DNA of 39,988 nt. Origin: Clostridiales bacterium. GTDB taxonomy: Bacteria > Bacillota > Clostridia > Lachnospirales > Lachnospiraceae. The notes under the pieces were generated by a model. That model was not told the DNA's origin, did not search any database, and saw only the letters and a program-made list of their open reading frames with translations. Both the position numbers and the translations under genes were made by a program. Below are positions 9,641-18,987 of the stretch, piece by piece; within the stretch, counting starts at the first letter, position 1; each line of letters opens with the position of its first letter. The stretch spans positions 1 to 39,988 of the forward strand of contig JAQXNU010000081.1 of the NCBI GenBank assembly GCA_029098165.1, given 5' to 3'.

Positions 9641-10993
9641 ATGAATAAGAATATTAAAGATATGACTACGGGCGGCACCATGGGGCATATCATCCGTTTT
9701 ACCTTGCCACTGCTGCTTGGCAATATCTTTCAACAACTATACAACATGGTAGACTCCGTGATCGTGGGAAACTTTGTTGGAAAGAATTCACTAGCTGCAG
9801 TTGGAACCTGTGGTTCCATTAACTTTTTCTTTTTTTCCTTAGCGCTTGGCCTTTCAGTGGGTATCGGTATCATCGTCTCACAGTATTTTGGAGCAAAGGA
9901 CGAAGCGCGTGTACGCGCTACTATCGCCAACTCGGTTTACGTACTGATCAGTGCTGGTCTTGTTGTAAGTATCTTGGCTTATGCGCTTTGTCCCGCTGTC
10001 CTTCGACTGCTTAAGACACCTGACCATATTATTGGAGAATCGATTACATATATGCGTACCAGCTGTTTTGGTATCATTTTTGTCACACTGTATAATGGAG
10101 TTGCAAGTATCTTACGAGCTCTTGGTGATTCGAAGACTCCACTGTATTTTCTGATTCTCTCAAGTATCACGAATGTCATTCTTGACCTTATATTCGTCTT
10201 AACTTTTGGGTGGGGGGTATTTGGCGTTGCATTTGCAACGGTCATTTCCCAGATGATCTCTGCTATCGTAAGTATTCTATACGCTTATCGCAAGATACCG
10301 TATTTTCGTCTGACGAAAGAACATTTAAAACCAGATAAAAGGATCATTCGTATGTCATTTAAACTTGGAATTCCAATTGCACTGCAAAATTCTATGATTG
10401 CTGTATCTATGATGGTCCTGCAGGGCATTGTCAACAGTTTTGGAGATACGGTAATGGCTGCATATACCATTGTCAGCCGTATTGAACAAATTGTACAACA
10501 GCCGTACTCTTCCCTTAGTATGGCAATTACCAACTATTCCGGTCAAAATATCGGAGCAAATAAAGTCGACCGAGTTAGAAAAGGATTCCGTCAGTCGATT
10601 CTGGTTGCGTTAATCTTTAGTATGGTGTTGATACCAATCGCCTATCTGTTTGGAGAGACGATTGTTGGATTCTTTGTTAAGGATCCTGAGGTCATCCACA
10701 TTGGTATGAAAGCTCTACGTATCAACTCCCTGTGCTACTTCGGCCTTGGTATGATCTATGTTCCACGAGCCGTTTTAAATGGCTGTGGAGATACTTTATT
10801 TGCAATGATCAACGGATTTACCGAAGTTGTATGCCGTATTGGATACTCCAATATCTTTACAAGAATTCCGCGCATTGGCTACTGGGGAATCTGGATCACA
10901 ACAGGATTTACATGGGTAACCACTGCAATTATATGTATCATTCGTTATCTGTCTGGACGATGGAAAACGAAGAAATTAGTTTCTAATTCCTAA
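9641..10993 (+). CDS. MATE family efflux transporter
   Basis: GHIIRFTLPLLLGNIFQQLYNMVDSVIVGNFVGKNSLAAVG; 450 aa multi-TM; ribosome-binding site ggagga upstream of the ATG. Confidence 0.95.
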   Translation: MNKNIKDMTTGGTMGHIIRFTLPLLLGNIFQQLYNMVDSVIVGNFVGKNSLAAVGTCGSINFFFFSLALGLSVGIGIIVSQYFGAKDEARVRATIANSVYVLISAGLVVSILAYALCPAVLRLLKTPDHIIGESITYMRTSCFGIIFVTLYNGVASILRALGDSKTPLYFLILSSITNVILDLIFVLTFGWGVFGVAFATVISQMISAIVSILYAYRKIPYFRLTKEHLKPDKRIIRMSFKLGIPIALQNSMIAVSMMVLQGIVNSFGDTVMAAYTIVSRIEQIVQQPYSSLSMAITNYSGQNIGANKVDRVRKGFRQSILVALIFSMVLIPIAYLFGETIVGFFVKDPEVIHIGMKALRINSLCYFGLGMIYVPRAVLNGCGDTLFAMINGFTEVVCRIGYSNIFTRIPRIGYWGIWITTGFTWVTTAIICIIRYLSGRWKTKKLVSNS

Positions 10994-11094
10994 CGCTTAC
11001 TTACTTAATACTCCTTTTCTTTATTTATGATGAATCTGGGTAGTTTTCCAATTGCTTAAACGGAAGAAATAATCTCTCAGTTCATCGAAAATAC

Positions 11095-11140
11095 AAAAGG
11101 TCTTACTGTCCTATTTCTAGACAATAAGACCTTCTTTTTT
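11095..11140 (-). terminator. Terminator between the convergent MATE and MetRS-like genes (possibly bidirectional)
   Basis: AAAAGGTCTTACTGTC...GACAATAAGACCTTCTTTTTT. Confidence 0.85.
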
Positions 11141-11145
11141 ATTGT

Positions 11146-13119
11146 TTATTCATACTGACTTTCTAACTTAGAAAAGAAGTCTACTCTTGGCTCTAAGAAC
11201 TTCATCTCATGTTTGGAAAGATCACCTACATAAGAGGAAATCGGTTCTAAGATATGATCCCAACTCCATAAATCTTCAGAAATATTGATATACTCACGGA
11301 ACATCTCACATCCAGTTGGTGCGATTGGATGAACAAGAACAGCCATTACCTTACAAGCATAGAAACAATCGATTAATGTCTGCTTTCTAAGTTCCATGTC
11401 ATCGTTATTATCTGCAGTTCGAATCTGATTTGTCCAGTACTTATTAATTTCACGGATATATTCATCAAGAACATAAGAAATTCTATGGAATTCCTGATTG
11501 TACATATGACGCTCATATTCTGTAACTTTTTCTTCTGCAAGGTTTAGGATCTTTTCGCTCACTTCACCTTCTGGAATCTTGCCATCGAAGTTCGTCTGAG
11601 CAGCATAGAAACAGGAACGGATCAAGCGATTAAATACGTTAGTTAACAAGTTTCCATCTTTTAATACCATATCCACGCCAACACGTTCTTCTTCCTTCAT
11701 AAATACCTGTGGCTTAAATCCTGTACTCTTATTAGATAAACCAAGACTCATAAAGTGCATACGAAGTTGCTCTGGAGTGTAGTACGTAAGCAATTCATCT
11801 GCCATTGGTGGCTTGATCTCAGAACTTGAACTCGCCTTAGTATCCATAAATAATACATGGCGGTTTGGAATGATGTGTGGAAGCTTCATCTTAGTATCGC
11901 CCTTGCTTAATGCCTGGAACATCGCCATCTCTGCGATGGAGTAAAAATAGATGTTATCTTCTCCGATGAACTGGTAAACGAAAGAATCTTCTCCGTTCCA
12001 CCATTCTTTCCATTCTTCCTTGTTATGACCGATCGATTCCAAATAGGTCTGAGTAAATGAAATCGGTGCCCATAAGGATTCTGGCCATACCCAGAACGTT
12101 AAGTCTTTTAAGTCTTCCTTATCTGGTACTTTTACGCCCCAAGAAACATTTCCAGATAAACGAAAAGGAACTAATGTCTTACCTGCAGTATAGTGAATTC
12201 CTAACTCTTCTAACGTCTTTCTTGCTTCGTCACGTAACTCTAAAGTTTCGAATTCAAATGTAACAGATTTCTTCTTTTCTTCATCGATTGTTGTATGAGC
12301 CGGAAGTTTACTTTCTAATTCTACAAGATCTTCAAAATACTTTCTTGGAACATGGATCAATGGTTTCTTTAAGAATTCATCAATGATGTCCATCTGATAT
12401 CTTCTTGTATTTGTTTCTTTACGTAAGAAGTTTAAACGCTCTTTTAATGGCTCAATACATTCATCTAATACGAAATACCAATTTGTTACGTTACGGAATG
12501 CTGGCTTTTTCCCGGATAATACGGAAATCGGATTGATCAGTTCACTTGGCATGTACTGATGTCCTAAAGAACACTCATCTGCATATGCGTGTTCTGACGT
12601 ACATCCAACGATTGGACATCTACCAACTACCTGACGACCATTTAAATATACATTAAATTCTTCATCATAGAACTGTGGTGTAGATTCCTGTCTAATGTAT
12701 CCAAGCTTGTAAAGTTCTTCGAATAACCAGTTGGATACTTCCTGATGAATCTCTTTTGCTTCACCGATTGCAGAACCCGCAAACATATTACAGCTGATTT
12801 CGTATTTCTTTAAAGTTTCTTCCTGGCTTTTATGATTCATCATCACGTAATCTTCAATGGAACCCTGATAACCGTCAGCAACTAATTTACGGTAACTTTC
12901 CTGAATAGGAGAACCATAACAGTCGGTTCCGGATACAAAGATAACATTGTCTTTACCGATACGGTCTCTTAAGAATCTTGCAAAGATGTCGGCGTGAATA
13001 AACATGCCACCAACATGTCCAAAATGAAGATTTTTATTGCCGTAAGGCATACCTGCTGTAATCACAGCTTTTTTAGGAAAACATGGACGTTCTCCTGGTT
13101 TTATACGTTTTGAAAACAT
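11146..13119 (-). CDS. Methionyl-tRNA synthetase-like class I aminoacyl-tRNA synthetase (diverged; amino-acid specificity uncertain)
   Basis: 657 aa; MetRS-like start AVITAGMPYGNKNLHFGHVGG (HIGH as HFGH), Zn-knuckle-like CPIVGC...ADECSLGH, QFIGEDNIYFYSIAEMAM; KMSKS position reads KASSS. Confidence 0.85.
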   Translation of the reverse strand: MFSKRIKPGERPCFPKKAVITAGMPYGNKNLHFGHVGGMFIHADIFARFLRDRIGKDNVIFVSGTDCYGSPIQESYRKLVADGYQGSIEDYVMMNHKSQEETLKKYEISCNMFAGSAIGEAKEIHQEVSNWLFEELYKLGYIRQESTPQFYDEEFNVYLNGRQVVGRCPIVGCTSEHAYADECSLGHQYMPSELINPISVLSGKKPAFRNVTNWYFVLDECIEPLKERLNFLRKETNTRRYQMDIIDEFLKKPLIHVPRKYFEDLVELESKLPAHTTIDEEKKKSVTFEFETLELRDEARKTLEELGIHYTAGKTLVPFRLSGNVSWGVKVPDKEDLKDLTFWVWPESLWAPISFTQTYLESIGHNKEEWKEWWNGEDSFVYQFIGEDNIYFYSIAEMAMFQALSKGDTKMKLPHIIPNRHVLFMDTKASSSSEIKPPMADELLTYYTPEQLRMHFMSLGLSNKSTGFKPQVFMKEEERVGVDMVLKDGNLLTNVFNRLIRSCFYAAQTNFDGKIPEGEVSEKILNLAEEKVTEYERHMYNQEFHRISYVLDEYIREINKYWTNQIRTADNNDDMELRKQTLIDCFYACKVMAVLVHPIAPTGCEMFREYINISEDLWSWDHILEPISSYVGDLSKHEMKFLEPRVDFFSKLESQYE

Positions 13120-13124
13120 AAAAA

Positions 13125-13445
13125 AAGACCCCCTGAAATAATTTACATTTCAAGGGACGAATCATTATCCGCGGTGCCACCCAAGTTCACTGTCATGTCA
13201 CCATGACAGCCTCATCAAGTACTTCCAATGCTGGTTCATACTCTAGTCTTGTAACGTAGACAAACGTCATAGCATCACGCACAAAAGATATTCATCCTTC
13301 CTTTAGGATGATTGAATTCTTGCGATCCGTATGCGGCTCCGAGGCTTGCTTCGTCTTACAAAAGATATCTGCTTCCAGCAATCACAGACTCTCTGAAATC
13401 TTTTTATAAGATTACTCTTCTCTTCATAGCTTTTCGATCAAATAT
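13125..13445 (-). promoter_or_regulatory. T-box leader upstream of the MetRS-like gene
   Basis: Minus strand: GAAGAGAAGAGTA, CAGAGAGTC, GATTGCTGGAAGC, T-box TGGGTGGCACCGCGG (about 13169-13182), and terminator GTCCCTTGAAATGTAAATTATTTCAGGGGGTCTTTTTTT directly abutting the ATG. Confidence 0.93.
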
Positions 13446-13523
13446 ACATTGTTTGAAATAATATATTACTTTCTTCTTGATTTGTCAAGTCAATTTTCGA
13501 AATTTACTGTCTTTTTAGAAAAA

Positions 13524-14285
13524 TTACTTTCTTAGAAACACATATTCGGATGTGCTACTGCCCTTTTCATCAAACTGATATCCATTCCAGTCAAACTGCT
13601 TTAACTGTTCTGGTGTAGTCCAACGATTTTTTATGATTGCTTGTACCATCGCACCACGCGCCTGTTTTGATGCTGTGGATTCTACTTTTGGTACTCCATT
13701 CTTGACCACCTTAAATGTACAGGTGATAAAACGATCAGTCTGGTTAAGATGCTCTTCGACAACTTTACTATATTCCTTCGAAGCAAGGTTGATATAAGTT
13801 TTCGGTGCCGTCTGTTGTTCTAATTCAAGAAAATGCATTGCCAATGGTTGTTTCCAATGCTCATAGAGATTCTTTTTTTCTCCGATCGTAACCTTTAACT
13901 GCATTTCTAATCGATATGGATAAATGCTCGTATTTGGTCGAAGTATCCCATACAATCCGCTTAAAATTCGAATATGCTCATTGGCGAATTCCATCTCTTC
14001 GTTTGTAAACGTATGAGTCTCCATTGCTTTGTACTGAATTCCATCGTACGTATACAGTGCCGGCATTCCCTGATCATCAAAGGTCATCTTCTGATAATTC
14101 TTCTGCGTCTCACGCGCAATCTTCTCATTTACTTTCATGAGTTTTTGAATCTCTTCGGAGGATAATTGTTTCATCACATCCAAAATCTTAAGTGACTCTT
14201 TGACAAACATCGGGCACTCTAGCTGACGATCGTTCGCTAACACATTCTTTTTCATTGTCTTCGCTGGAGAAATTAAAACAATCAT
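13524..14285 (-). CDS. yaaA: Peroxide stress protein YaaA (DUF328/UPF0246)
   Basis: MIVLISPAKTMKKN...LSGLYGILRPNTSIYPYRLEM...INLASKEYSKVV. Confidence 0.93.
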   Translation of the reverse strand: MIVLISPAKTMKKNVLANDRQLECPMFVKESLKILDVMKQLSSEEIQKLMKVNEKIARETQKNYQKMTFDDQGMPALYTYDGIQYKAMETHTFTNEEMEFANEHIRILSGLYGILRPNTSIYPYRLEMQLKVTIGEKKNLYEHWKQPLAMHFLELEQQTAPKTYINLASKEYSKVVEEHLNQTDRFITCTFKVVKNGVPKVESTASKQARGAMVQAIIKNRWTTPEQLKQFDWNGYQFDEKGSSTSEYVFLRK

Positions 14286-14752
14286 TCACTCTTGCTCTCA
14301 TTCAAATACTCTAAAATTTCGGAAGCATTTACGTCTGGTTTTACCTTTTCATACACTTTTTCTATCATACCATTCTCATCAATAAGGTAAGTCGTTCGAA
14401 CAACGCCCATGCTCACTTTACCATACAATTTCTTTTCCTGCCATACATCGTAAGCTTCAATCGCAACGCGATCCGGATCGGACACCAACGTAAATGTTAA
14501 TCCTTGCTTGGTTGCAAAGTTTTTATGACTTTTTACGCTATCCTTGCTGATTCCGATCACTTTGATTGCTTTTTCATCGTATTGGCTGATGGCTGCCTGA
14601 AACGCACATGCTTGTCTTGTACATCCTGGTGTGCTGTCTTTAGGATAAAAGTAAATGATTACTTTTTGTCCTTTGAAATTGCTCAAGCTGACTTCATTAC
14701 CATCCTGATCCAATAATGTAAAATCTGGAGCTTTTGTTCCTACTGCTAACAT
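14282..14752 (-). CDS. bcp: Thioredoxin-dependent thiol peroxidase (BCP-type peroxiredoxin)
   Basis: MLAVGTKAPDFTLLDQDGNEVSLSNFKGQKVIIYFYPKDSTPGCTRQACAF; internal ATG at 14752 with an AGGAGAAAAGG ribosome-binding site preferred over 14812. Overlaps the yaaA start. Confidence 0.93.
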   Translation of the reverse strand: MLAVGTKAPDFTLLDQDGNEVSLSNFKGQKVIIYFYPKDSTPGCTRQACAFQAAISQYDEKAIKVIGISKDSVKSHKNFATKQGLTFTLVSDPDRVAIEAYDVWQEKKLYGKVSMGVVRTTYLIDENGMIEKVYEKVKPDVNASEILEYLNESKSE

Positions 14753-14981
14753 ATCCTTTTCTCCTTTATAAATAAACTCTCCTAAATAATGTAAATTCTT
14801 ATGGTAAACCATTACATAATAATTTTATCCATTTTTTCTTGAATATTCAATAGAAGAATTTTCCTCAATACTTAGCAACGATCAACGAATACTGATGGTT
14901 TCTTAGCTCTTTCTTTATGCACACCCATATCTTTATTTCAATATAATAATAGTGCTATCTTAATATTTTTTAGGAGATATT

Positions 14982-17081
14982 ATGGATTTACACCTAACTT
15001 TATTTCTCATCGCCTCTCTCGTGATCTCTGTCGCTGCATTTTTTTTTGCCGGATGGCTCTATCGTTATGTTGCGAAACAACCATCTTCCAATGAAAAAAT
15101 ATCGAATGTTAGTCAGTTGATCAAAAACGGGGCAAATACCTTTCTTAGAAAAGAATATACCGTTTTAGCTAAATTTGCTGGCATCGCTGGCATAGTTATC
15201 CTTCTTTTTCTCCCGGCTCCTATTTGGAAGTCGGAGTTTCTTGATAATCTTACGATGATGCTATCCTATCTGTTTGGTACTGTTTTTTCTGCCCTTGCAG
15301 GTAAAATTGGTATCATGATAGCAACCATTGCTAATGTAAAAACCGCAGAAGCTGCGAAATATGGAATTAAACCAGCATTTATGTGTGGTTTCCGTGGTGG
15401 AGCCGTTATGGGTATGGCTGTGGTTGGAAGCAGTCTTCTAGGAGTTGCTTTGATTATACTGATTACTGGCAACACTACCGCACTCTTAGGATTCAGTTTT
15501 GGTGCTAGTTCCCTTGCTCTGTTTGCCAAAGCAGGTGGTGGAATCTTTACGAAAACGGCTGATATCAGTGCCGATCTGACTGGTAAAGTGGAACTTGGAA
15601 TACCGGAAGATGATCCTCGAAATCCAGCGGTAATTGCGGACAATGTTGGTGACAATGTTGGGGATGTAGCCGGAATGGGAGCAGACCTCTTCGACTCCAA
15701 TGTAGCTAGTATGTCTGCTGCTTTGATTATGGCAGGCTCCTTACAGGAGCCAGTCAAAGCTTCCTGCACGGTCTTTGCGTATGCTGCCCTCGGACTTCTA
15801 TCTTCCATAATTGGTGTTGCTACCGCTCGTATCGGAAAACGTGGCAATGCAACAAGTGCTCTCAATAACAGCACGTATGTAACAACAGGTATTTTTGCAA
15901 TACTCACTGCCGCAACCACTGCAATCTTTGGTTTTGAATGGCGAATCTGGGGAGCTTCGATGATCGGTCTAGTCGTTGGTGTAATCATCGGTATTGCAAG
16001 TGACTATTTTACGGATGATCGTAGAAAGCCAGTTCACATGGTAGCAGAGGCTTCTAAGAGTGGTCCAGCATTTACGATCCTTTCTGGTGTCTCCTATGGC
16101 TTTTTAAGTACGCTTCCAAGTCTGATTGGAATTGGTTTTTCCGCTCTTTCTGCTTATCGTTTATGTGCCCCTCTTGGCTCAGGATATTCGATGTTTGGTA
16201 TCTCGATGGCTGCCGTTGGCATGTTATCCATCGTCGGTATGATTGTTTCTAACGATGCTTATGGACCTATCGTAGACAATTCCCGTGGCCTTGCAGAAAT
16301 GGGAGATTTAGGTGATGAGGTGCTTGAAGTTACCGATCAGTTAGACAGTGCCGGCAACACCGTAAAAGCAATTACAAAAGGATTTGCAATCGGAGCAGCG
16401 GGACTTACTGTAATTTCTCTGTTGGGTGCATTTATCAGTGAAGTAAATGAAGCAGTTTCTGCTCACAACCTCCTCCATCCTCTTGACTTATTAGAAGAGA
16501 TTACTTCTTTTGATATTATGAATCCACTCGTATTCTTCGGAATGTTAGTTGGTGCCAGCATTCCGGCAGTGTTCTCTGCTTTATTGATGCTCGGAGTCAA
16601 TCGAAACGCTCAACGAATGGTCTTTGAGATTCATCGTCAGTTCAAAGAGATTCCTGGTCTCAAAGAAGGTAAAGATGACGTTACACCAGAATATGATAAA
16701 TGTATTACGATTGCAACCAAAGGTGCTATTAAAGAATTGTTACCTGCTAGTTTATTTACGATTATTATGACAGTGATTGTCGGATTGATTGGAGGCGTGC
16801 ATGCGATTGGTGGTTTCCTGACTGGTAATATCGTCAGTGGTCTCTTGCTTGCTCTCTTTATGTCCAATTCTGGCGGTCTTTGGGATAATTCGAAGAAATA
16901 TATCGAAGCTGGCAACTGCGATGGCAAGGGTTCTGACAGTCATAAAGCTGCAGTTGTTGGTGATACTGTAGGCGATCCATTTAAAGATACAGCTGGCCCT
17001 TCCATCAATACTCAAATCACAGTTGTATCTCTCGTAGCCTCTCTGATGGCAACGATTTTTCTGACTATTAGCTTGTTTTAG
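14982..17081 (+). CDS. hppA: Membrane-bound ion-translocating pyrophosphatase
   Basis: 699 aa; GIPEDDPRNPAVIADNVGDNVGDVAGMGADLFDS; GNTVKAITKGFAIGAAGL; HKAAVVGDTVGDPFKDTAGPSIN. Confidence 0.97.
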   Translation: MDLHLTLFLIASLVISVAAFFFAGWLYRYVAKQPSSNEKISNVSQLIKNGANTFLRKEYTVLAKFAGIAGIVILLFLPAPIWKSEFLDNLTMMLSYLFGTVFSALAGKIGIMIATIANVKTAEAAKYGIKPAFMCGFRGGAVMGMAVVGSSLLGVALIILITGNTTALLGFSFGASSLALFAKAGGGIFTKTADISADLTGKVELGIPEDDPRNPAVIADNVGDNVGDVAGMGADLFDSNVASMSAALIMAGSLQEPVKASCTVFAYAALGLLSSIIGVATARIGKRGNATSALNNSTYVTTGIFAILTAATTAIFGFEWRIWGASMIGLVVGVIIGIASDYFTDDRRKPVHMVAEASKSGPAFTILSGVSYGFLSTLPSLIGIGFSALSAYRLCAPLGSGYSMFGISMAAVGMLSIVGMIVSNDAYGPIVDNSRGLAEMGDLGDEVLEVTDQLDSAGNTVKAITKGFAIGAAGLTVISLLGAFISEVNEAVSAHNLLHPLDLLEEITSFDIMNPLVFFGMLVGASIPAVFSALLMLGVNRNAQRMVFEIHRQFKEIPGLKEGKDDVTPEYDKCITIATKGAIKELLPASLFTIIMTVIVGLIGGVHAIGGFLTGNIVSGLLLALFMSNSGGLWDNSKKYIEAGNCDGKGSDSHKAAVVGDTVGDPFKDTAGPSINTQITVVSLVASLMATIFLTISLF

Positions 17082-17530
17082 TGATGACAGTCTTTCTAAC
17101 TTTTTGCTTAGTTTTACGAAAAAATTATTCTGTCTTTTGCTTTTTGTAATGGATCGCCAATTTAAATTCTGATATTGTAATATTACTTTCTTAGATTTGC
17201 TGGATTCTATGACTAAATACTCCGTCTCGAATCCGATTCGGTGTGCTTTGGATACTTTCCTTCTTACCTTTGGACTCCCACGACCAATTACCCCTTTCTT
17301 CTATTCAAAGCCACCGCTTGTTAGAGTTTTTTTTCTCATCTATGGATTCTTATGGCATATTTCTACGTCAGGAATCCAAAGTCACTCACTCTTTGAATAT
17401 CTCCTCATATATCATATTTCCTTCTAAGCTGTGTATACTTTCTTAATATTCTTAAGTTTTATTAACAATTTACTTAATTTGAGGACAGTTGAGATTATTT
17501 CAAGTATAATGCAAGTGGGAGGATTAACTT

Positions 17531-18268
17531 ATGAAGAACAAAAAATTATTAATCATATCTACATTGATATTAATGCTTAGCTTGAGCGCCTGTTCAAACA
17601 ATAAGTCCAATTCAAATGAGATAACTGCTACTCCAATGATTACAGAATCTGTGCCAACGGAAAGTGGTTCGTCTTCCAATAAAGTTTCCGATACGAAAAT
17701 TACTGAAAATAAGGAAGATGTAGACAAAATGACAAAAGAAAAAGAGGGAGAAACAGGTACAAAACTACTGGATAATGAGAACGAGGTGGGCACAAATACA
17801 GTTGATAAAGAAAACGAACCTACAACGTCAGTAACAGATTCCACAGTTTCTGTTCAGAAACTTACTACATATTACGAAGGCATCGGAACACTCGATGATA
17901 ACTATGAATTTGCCACTTCTTATATCGATGCGATCACTTCAAAAGAACAAATTTCGAATTATGCCAAAGCACATAATCTGACAGAGTATGAAGTTGCTGA
18001 CCTAAGTGGTATGGAATGCTATTTGATTATTCCAAAATATGAAACTACAACGATCAAAGTCGAGCTATTCACAGACTTTGAACACACAAATATAGAGACA
18101 ATCCTAGACTCTGATAAACCAGTATTTGTTCTCTGCAATCCAAGTGATATCTGCTCCAATGTACAGATCACCGTCTCCTATGATGATATGTCATTTGCCT
18201 TCTCACCATATCTCAGTTTAAAGGATGGAACCGCAATCTTACCTGAATATGCGAACCCAAAGATGTAG
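17531..18268 (+). CDS. Putative lipoprotein of unknown function
   Basis: MKNKKLLIISTLILMLSLSACSNN lipobox (LSAC), low-complexity Ser/Thr/Glu linker, unknown C-terminal domain; ribosome-binding site gggagga. Confidence 0.8.
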   Translation: MKNKKLLIISTLILMLSLSACSNNKSNSNEITATPMITESVPTESGSSSNKVSDTKITENKEDVDKMTKEKEGETGTKLLDNENEVGTNTVDKENEPTTSVTDSTVSVQKLTTYYEGIGTLDDNYEFATSYIDAITSKEQISNYAKAHNLTEYEVADLSGMECYLIIPKYETTTIKVELFTDFEHTNIETILDSDKPVFVLCNPSDICSNVQITVSYDDMSFAFSPYLSLKDGTAILPEYANPKM

Positions 18269-18467
18269 CTGTTAAGATAACACTGAACATAATATAAATA
18301 GGAGCCAACGTTTCGATATGCTCCCCGTGCGATTTACCTTGGGACATATCAAAATGATGACTCCTTTCTCGTTTGCAATCATTCTTTCAATTAGATTCTC
18401 TCCGCATACGAAATCTCATACTCTTTCATATAACTTTCGACTTTAGATTCTTTTTTACAATAAACCG

Positions 18468-18663
18468 TTACCTTTGGACAGCCACAAATTTTTCATACCC
18501 TTTTTCTGAAAAACGCTCATACGTAAATGCTCCATCCGCAATACCAACCGTTCCATCTTCGATCTTGTACTTACCATGAAATTCATCCGTGGTGTCTATG
18601 ATCCACCCATCCAGATACAAGACATGATCAATAATGGTCTTGTAATCGCCATACTCACCAAGG
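18468..18663 (-). pseudogene. 3' fragment of an unidentified coding sequence abutting the MATE remnant
   Basis: Minus-strand open frame without a start: VLGEYGDYKTIIDHVLYLDGWIIDTTDEFHGKYKIEDGTVGIADGAFTYERFSEKGYEKFVAVQR*. Confidence 0.5.
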
Positions 18664-18975
18664 ACAAAAGGATTCCTCCCACTAGTGTCAGGCCTGCCAT
18701 CGTATGAATGACGGAGCTTAATTTATCTTTTTGACCAGCTCCTTTACATTGAGTATGATAACGCTCGCACCTGCTGAAATCCCAGTAAATAATCCTAAGA
18801 TCATACGAAGCAAATATGTACTTGATGCAACAGATGCTAATGCAAAATCTCCCCCATATTTTCCTACGATTACAGAATCGGTGGCTCCATATAACTGTTG
18901 AAACAGATCTCCCAACATCAGTGGAATTGCAAAACGAATAAGAAGCGGCATAACTTTTCCTTTGCTGTTTTTCAA
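18650..18975 (-). pseudogene. Truncated, frameshifted MATE transporter remnant
   Basis: MKNSKGKVMPLLIRFAIPLMLGDLFQQLYGATDSVIVGKYGGDFALASVASS... is a MATE N-terminus; similarity resumes in another frame as VIHTMAGLTLVGGILLSLVS after the stop near 18718. Confidence 0.8.
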
Positions 18976-18987
18976 AACCCTGTCTTT

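Noticed and set aside
10732-10986. Plus-strand ORF in another frame of the MATE gene
   Set aside because: Out-of-frame reading of a clear MATE transporter.
15266-15988. 240-aa minus-strand ORF
   Set aside because: Antisense to hppA; Ala/Pro/Ile-rich composition typical of a shadow frame of a conserved gene.
17197-17446. Two overlapping plus-strand ORFs of 76 and 67 aa
   Set aside because: No ribosome-binding site, low-complexity hydrophobic composition, both frames open by chance in an AT-rich spacer.
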